Part shown: in pieces, positions 61,830 to 64,000 of the stretch
Layout: each line of letters begins with the position of its first letter
Numbering within the stretch: position 1 is the stretch's first letter
NCBI GenBank assembly: GCA_963277665.1
Contig: OY728119.1
Coordinates: forward strand, 316,654,206-316,718,205
DNA length: 64,000 nucleotides
From: Viscum album
Lineage: Eukaryota > Streptophyta > Magnoliopsida > Santalales > Viscaceae
Reading direction: 5' to 3'
Translations under genes and position numbers: made by a program
Notes under the pieces: generated by a model
Seen by the model: only the letters and a program-made list of their open reading frames with translations
The model's database searches: none
What the model was told of the DNA's origin: nothing

Positions 61830-64000
61830 AAAGGGGTGGTGAATTCCTTTGAAACTACTTCAGCAGATGTTGGGCCATCAAATGAAGTTGTATCAGGTAC
61901 TTTGTTTGTTTTTTCAGATTATTCCAGTGTGTTGTTTGATTCGGGGTCTACAAATTCTTTCATCTCTGAAACCTTTTCTAGTAAAATGGGAATACCATCT
62001 CAAGAAATGACTCCTGAACTTTTGGTAAAAACACCTGGGGGAAGTGTCGAGGCAAAAAGAATTTATAAGAATCTTCCTATCCTTATCCGTGGAAAGAACC
62101 TACTTGCAAACCTTATTGTTCTACCTCTAGTAGAGTTTGATGTCATCCTGGGTATGGATTGGCTCTCTATTTACCATGCTAAGATTGACTGTAGAGCTAA
62201 AGAAGTTTCTTTTCAGAAAGACTTTCAGTTTGTTTACAAGAATGAACCCTTACTTTTGATAACTTATCAAGAGGCCGAGAAACTTGTAAAAGATGGAAAT
62301 GAATGTTACCTTGCACACGTCGTCGAAAATAAAGGAACTATTCAGATTAATGATGTGCCAGTGGTAAATGAGTATCCTGATGTTTTTCCTAATGAGTTGC
62401 CTGGAATAATACCAGATCGAGAAGTTGAGTTTACTGTTGACTTAGTTCCTGATGCTAAGCCAATTTCAAAACCCCCTTATCGAATGGCACAAATTGAACT
62501 TTTAGAGTTGAAGGAGCAATTGCAAGATTTATTAGAGAAAGGTTTCATTAGACCTAGAACATCACCATGGGGTGCTCCTGTTTTATTTGTTAAAAAGAAA
62601 GATGGTTCTATGAGACTTTGCATTGATTATAGAGCCTTGAATAATATCACTGTTAAGAACAAATATCCTTTGCCTCATATCGATGATTTGTTTGATCAGC
62701 TCCAGGGAGCTCAGTTTTTTTCAAAGATTGACTTGAGATCGGGGTACCATCAGCTGAAGGTAAAGGAGGCAGATATTCTGAAGACCGCGTTCCGTACGAG
62801 ATATGGCCATTATGAATTTGTAGTAATGCCTTTTGGGATAACCAATGCACCTGCTGTATTCATGGACTTAATGAATAGAATTTTCCATGAGTTCTTGGAT
62901 AAGTTTGTGGTGGTTTTCATTGATGATATTTTGGTGTTTTCTAAAAGTAAAGAGGAGCATGAAAAACATTTAAGGGTTATCTTGCAAACCTTAAAAGAAA
63001 AGAAACTGTATGGGAAATTCAGCAAGTGTGAGTTTTGGTTGCAAAAATTTTCTTTCCTTGGTCACATTGTTTCTAAAGATGGAATAACTATTTATCCTGC
63101 AAAAACAAAAGTTGTAGAAGAATGGCCAAGACCCACAAATTTAACCGAGATTCGTAGCTTCCTTGGTTTGGCGGGCTATTACCGAAGGTTTGTTAGAAAT
63201 TTTTCACGGTTATCTAGTCCAATGACTAAGATAACTCGGAAGGGTGTTAAGTTTATCTGGACAAAAGAATGTGATGATTGTTTTCAGGAATTGAAAAGAA
63301 GATTGGTGAATGCTCTAGTTTTGGCACTACCTTCCAGGAATGGTGATTTTGTTATATACAGTGATGCTTCATTGAAATTACTTGGTTGCGTCCTAATGCA
63401 GAATGATCAGGTAATTGCTTATGCTTCAAGACAGTTGAAAACTCATGAGGTAAATTACCCTACACATGATTTGGAATTAGCTGCTATTGTTTTTGCTTTA
63501 AAAATTTGGAGGCATCATTTGTATGGAGTAAAGTGTGAAATATATACTGATCACAAAAGTTTAAAGTATATATTCACTCAGAAAGAGTTAAACATGAGAC
63601 AGAGGAGATGGCTAGAATTAATCAAGGATTATGATTGTACAATTCATTACCATCCGGGAAAAGAAAATAAAGTGGCTGATGCTTTGAGTCGAAAAAGTAA
63701 TGCTTCATTAGCAATGTTGTGTTTGGAACGTGATCCTTTTGTTAAGGATTTGATGGACTTTGGCATAGAAGTTGTTGGTGCAGGAAGTTCTTCTGTTTTG
63801 TTTCAGGTATCAGTGAGATCTTCTCTATCAGATAGAATCAAGCAAGCACAGAAGCAAGACAGTGAGTTGTAGAAAAAGGTAGAGCTGGTTCAGAAAGGTA
63901 AGTTGCCTGAATTCAACATTGATAATGATTGTGTTTTGAGATTTGGGAAGAGATTGTGTGCGCCTTTTGATTCACAGTTGAAGAGAGAGTTGTTATGTGA
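61830..64000 (+). pseudogene. pol: E6 pol part: protease, RT, RNase H, integrase start
   Basis: Same frame as gag. Protease: [12 protein letters not shown] with the catalytic Asp at codon 391, then [16 protein letters not shown]. Reverse transcriptase from about codon 566: [52 protein letters not shown] and the catalytic FIDDIL (first Asp codon 719), then [11 protein letters not shown]. RNase [12 protein letters not shown] (Asp codon 866), [43 protein letters not shown] at codon 1035 (63870-63872) precedes the integrase N-terminal region, which runs off the window. Catalytic residues of protease, RT and RNase H look intact. The four TAGs make it formally a pseudogene. Confidence 0.92.

Larger units (their letters stand above)
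57063..64000 (+). mobile_element. E6: long-LTR Ty3/gypsy element with gag-pol
   Basis: 5' LTR 57063-60622, tRNA-iMet primer site, leader of about 130 bases, then a single gag-pol frame from 60768 to beyond the window end. It is inserted in the E5 gag. The protein frame is by far the best preserved in the window: no frameshift and only four stops over 3.2 kb. RT features and LTR structure place it near E1 and E3. The 3' LTR is not in the window, so its age cannot be measured here. Confidence 0.9.

Noticed and set aside
62653..63025. Minus-strand frames inside E6 reverse transcriptase
   Set aside because: Antisense shadows of an intact RT domain.

Overview
This window is a piece of a repeat-dominated plant nuclear genome. 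It is AT-rich, and I found no convincing host gene, tRNA, rRNA or CRISPR array. Nearly everything recognisable is LTR retrotransposon: several Ty3/gypsy elements with very long LTRs (about 2.6-3.8 kb), consistent with the chromovirus Tekay/Del group, plus an Athila-like Ty3/gypsy block. Evidence for a plant is the tRNA-iMet-type primer binding sites, the plant-specific element lineages, and the chromodomain at the end of one integrase. Such long-LTR elements suggest a flowering plant with a large genome; I cannot name the species.

Layout. (1) 1-9668: element E1, minus strand, gag only, with two ~3.7 kb LTRs (the left one cut by the window start). (2) 9669-10690: flank with a possible minus-strand promoter and short reading frame. 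(3) 10690-24430: Athila-like block arranged internal-LTR-internal-LTR; both internal parts carry decayed gag and protease and no reverse transcriptase. (4) 24430-26494 and 39049-41525: remnant of an older minus-strand element E2 (internal part, primer site, ~2.6 kb LTR). (5) 26651-39048: element E3, a complete but decayed minus-strand chromovirus inserted in the E2 LTR, with a probable 5-bp target duplication. (6) 41526-46876: AT-rich sequence with a microsatellite and small unassigned coding-like blocks. (7) 46877-57062: tandem array LTR1-internal-LTR2-internal (E4/E5), gag-deleted and lacking pol. (8) 57063-64000: element E6, plus strand, inserted into the E5 gag; its 5' LTR is whole and its gag-pol frame runs to the window end, broken only by four TAG codons.

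How the parts relate. E6 (pol-bearing) and E1 (gag-only) share LTR architecture, an almost identical core promoter block, a 30-nt hairpin and the same primer site, so E6-like elements are plausible helpers for E1-like ones. E4/E5 share a leader block and the gag ending with E1. All complete long LTRs carry two or three copies of a CpG-keeping ~45-bp motif, spaced about 180-200 bp, downstream of the TATA box; this is the most unusual signal here. No new defence, toxin or metabolic system was found.
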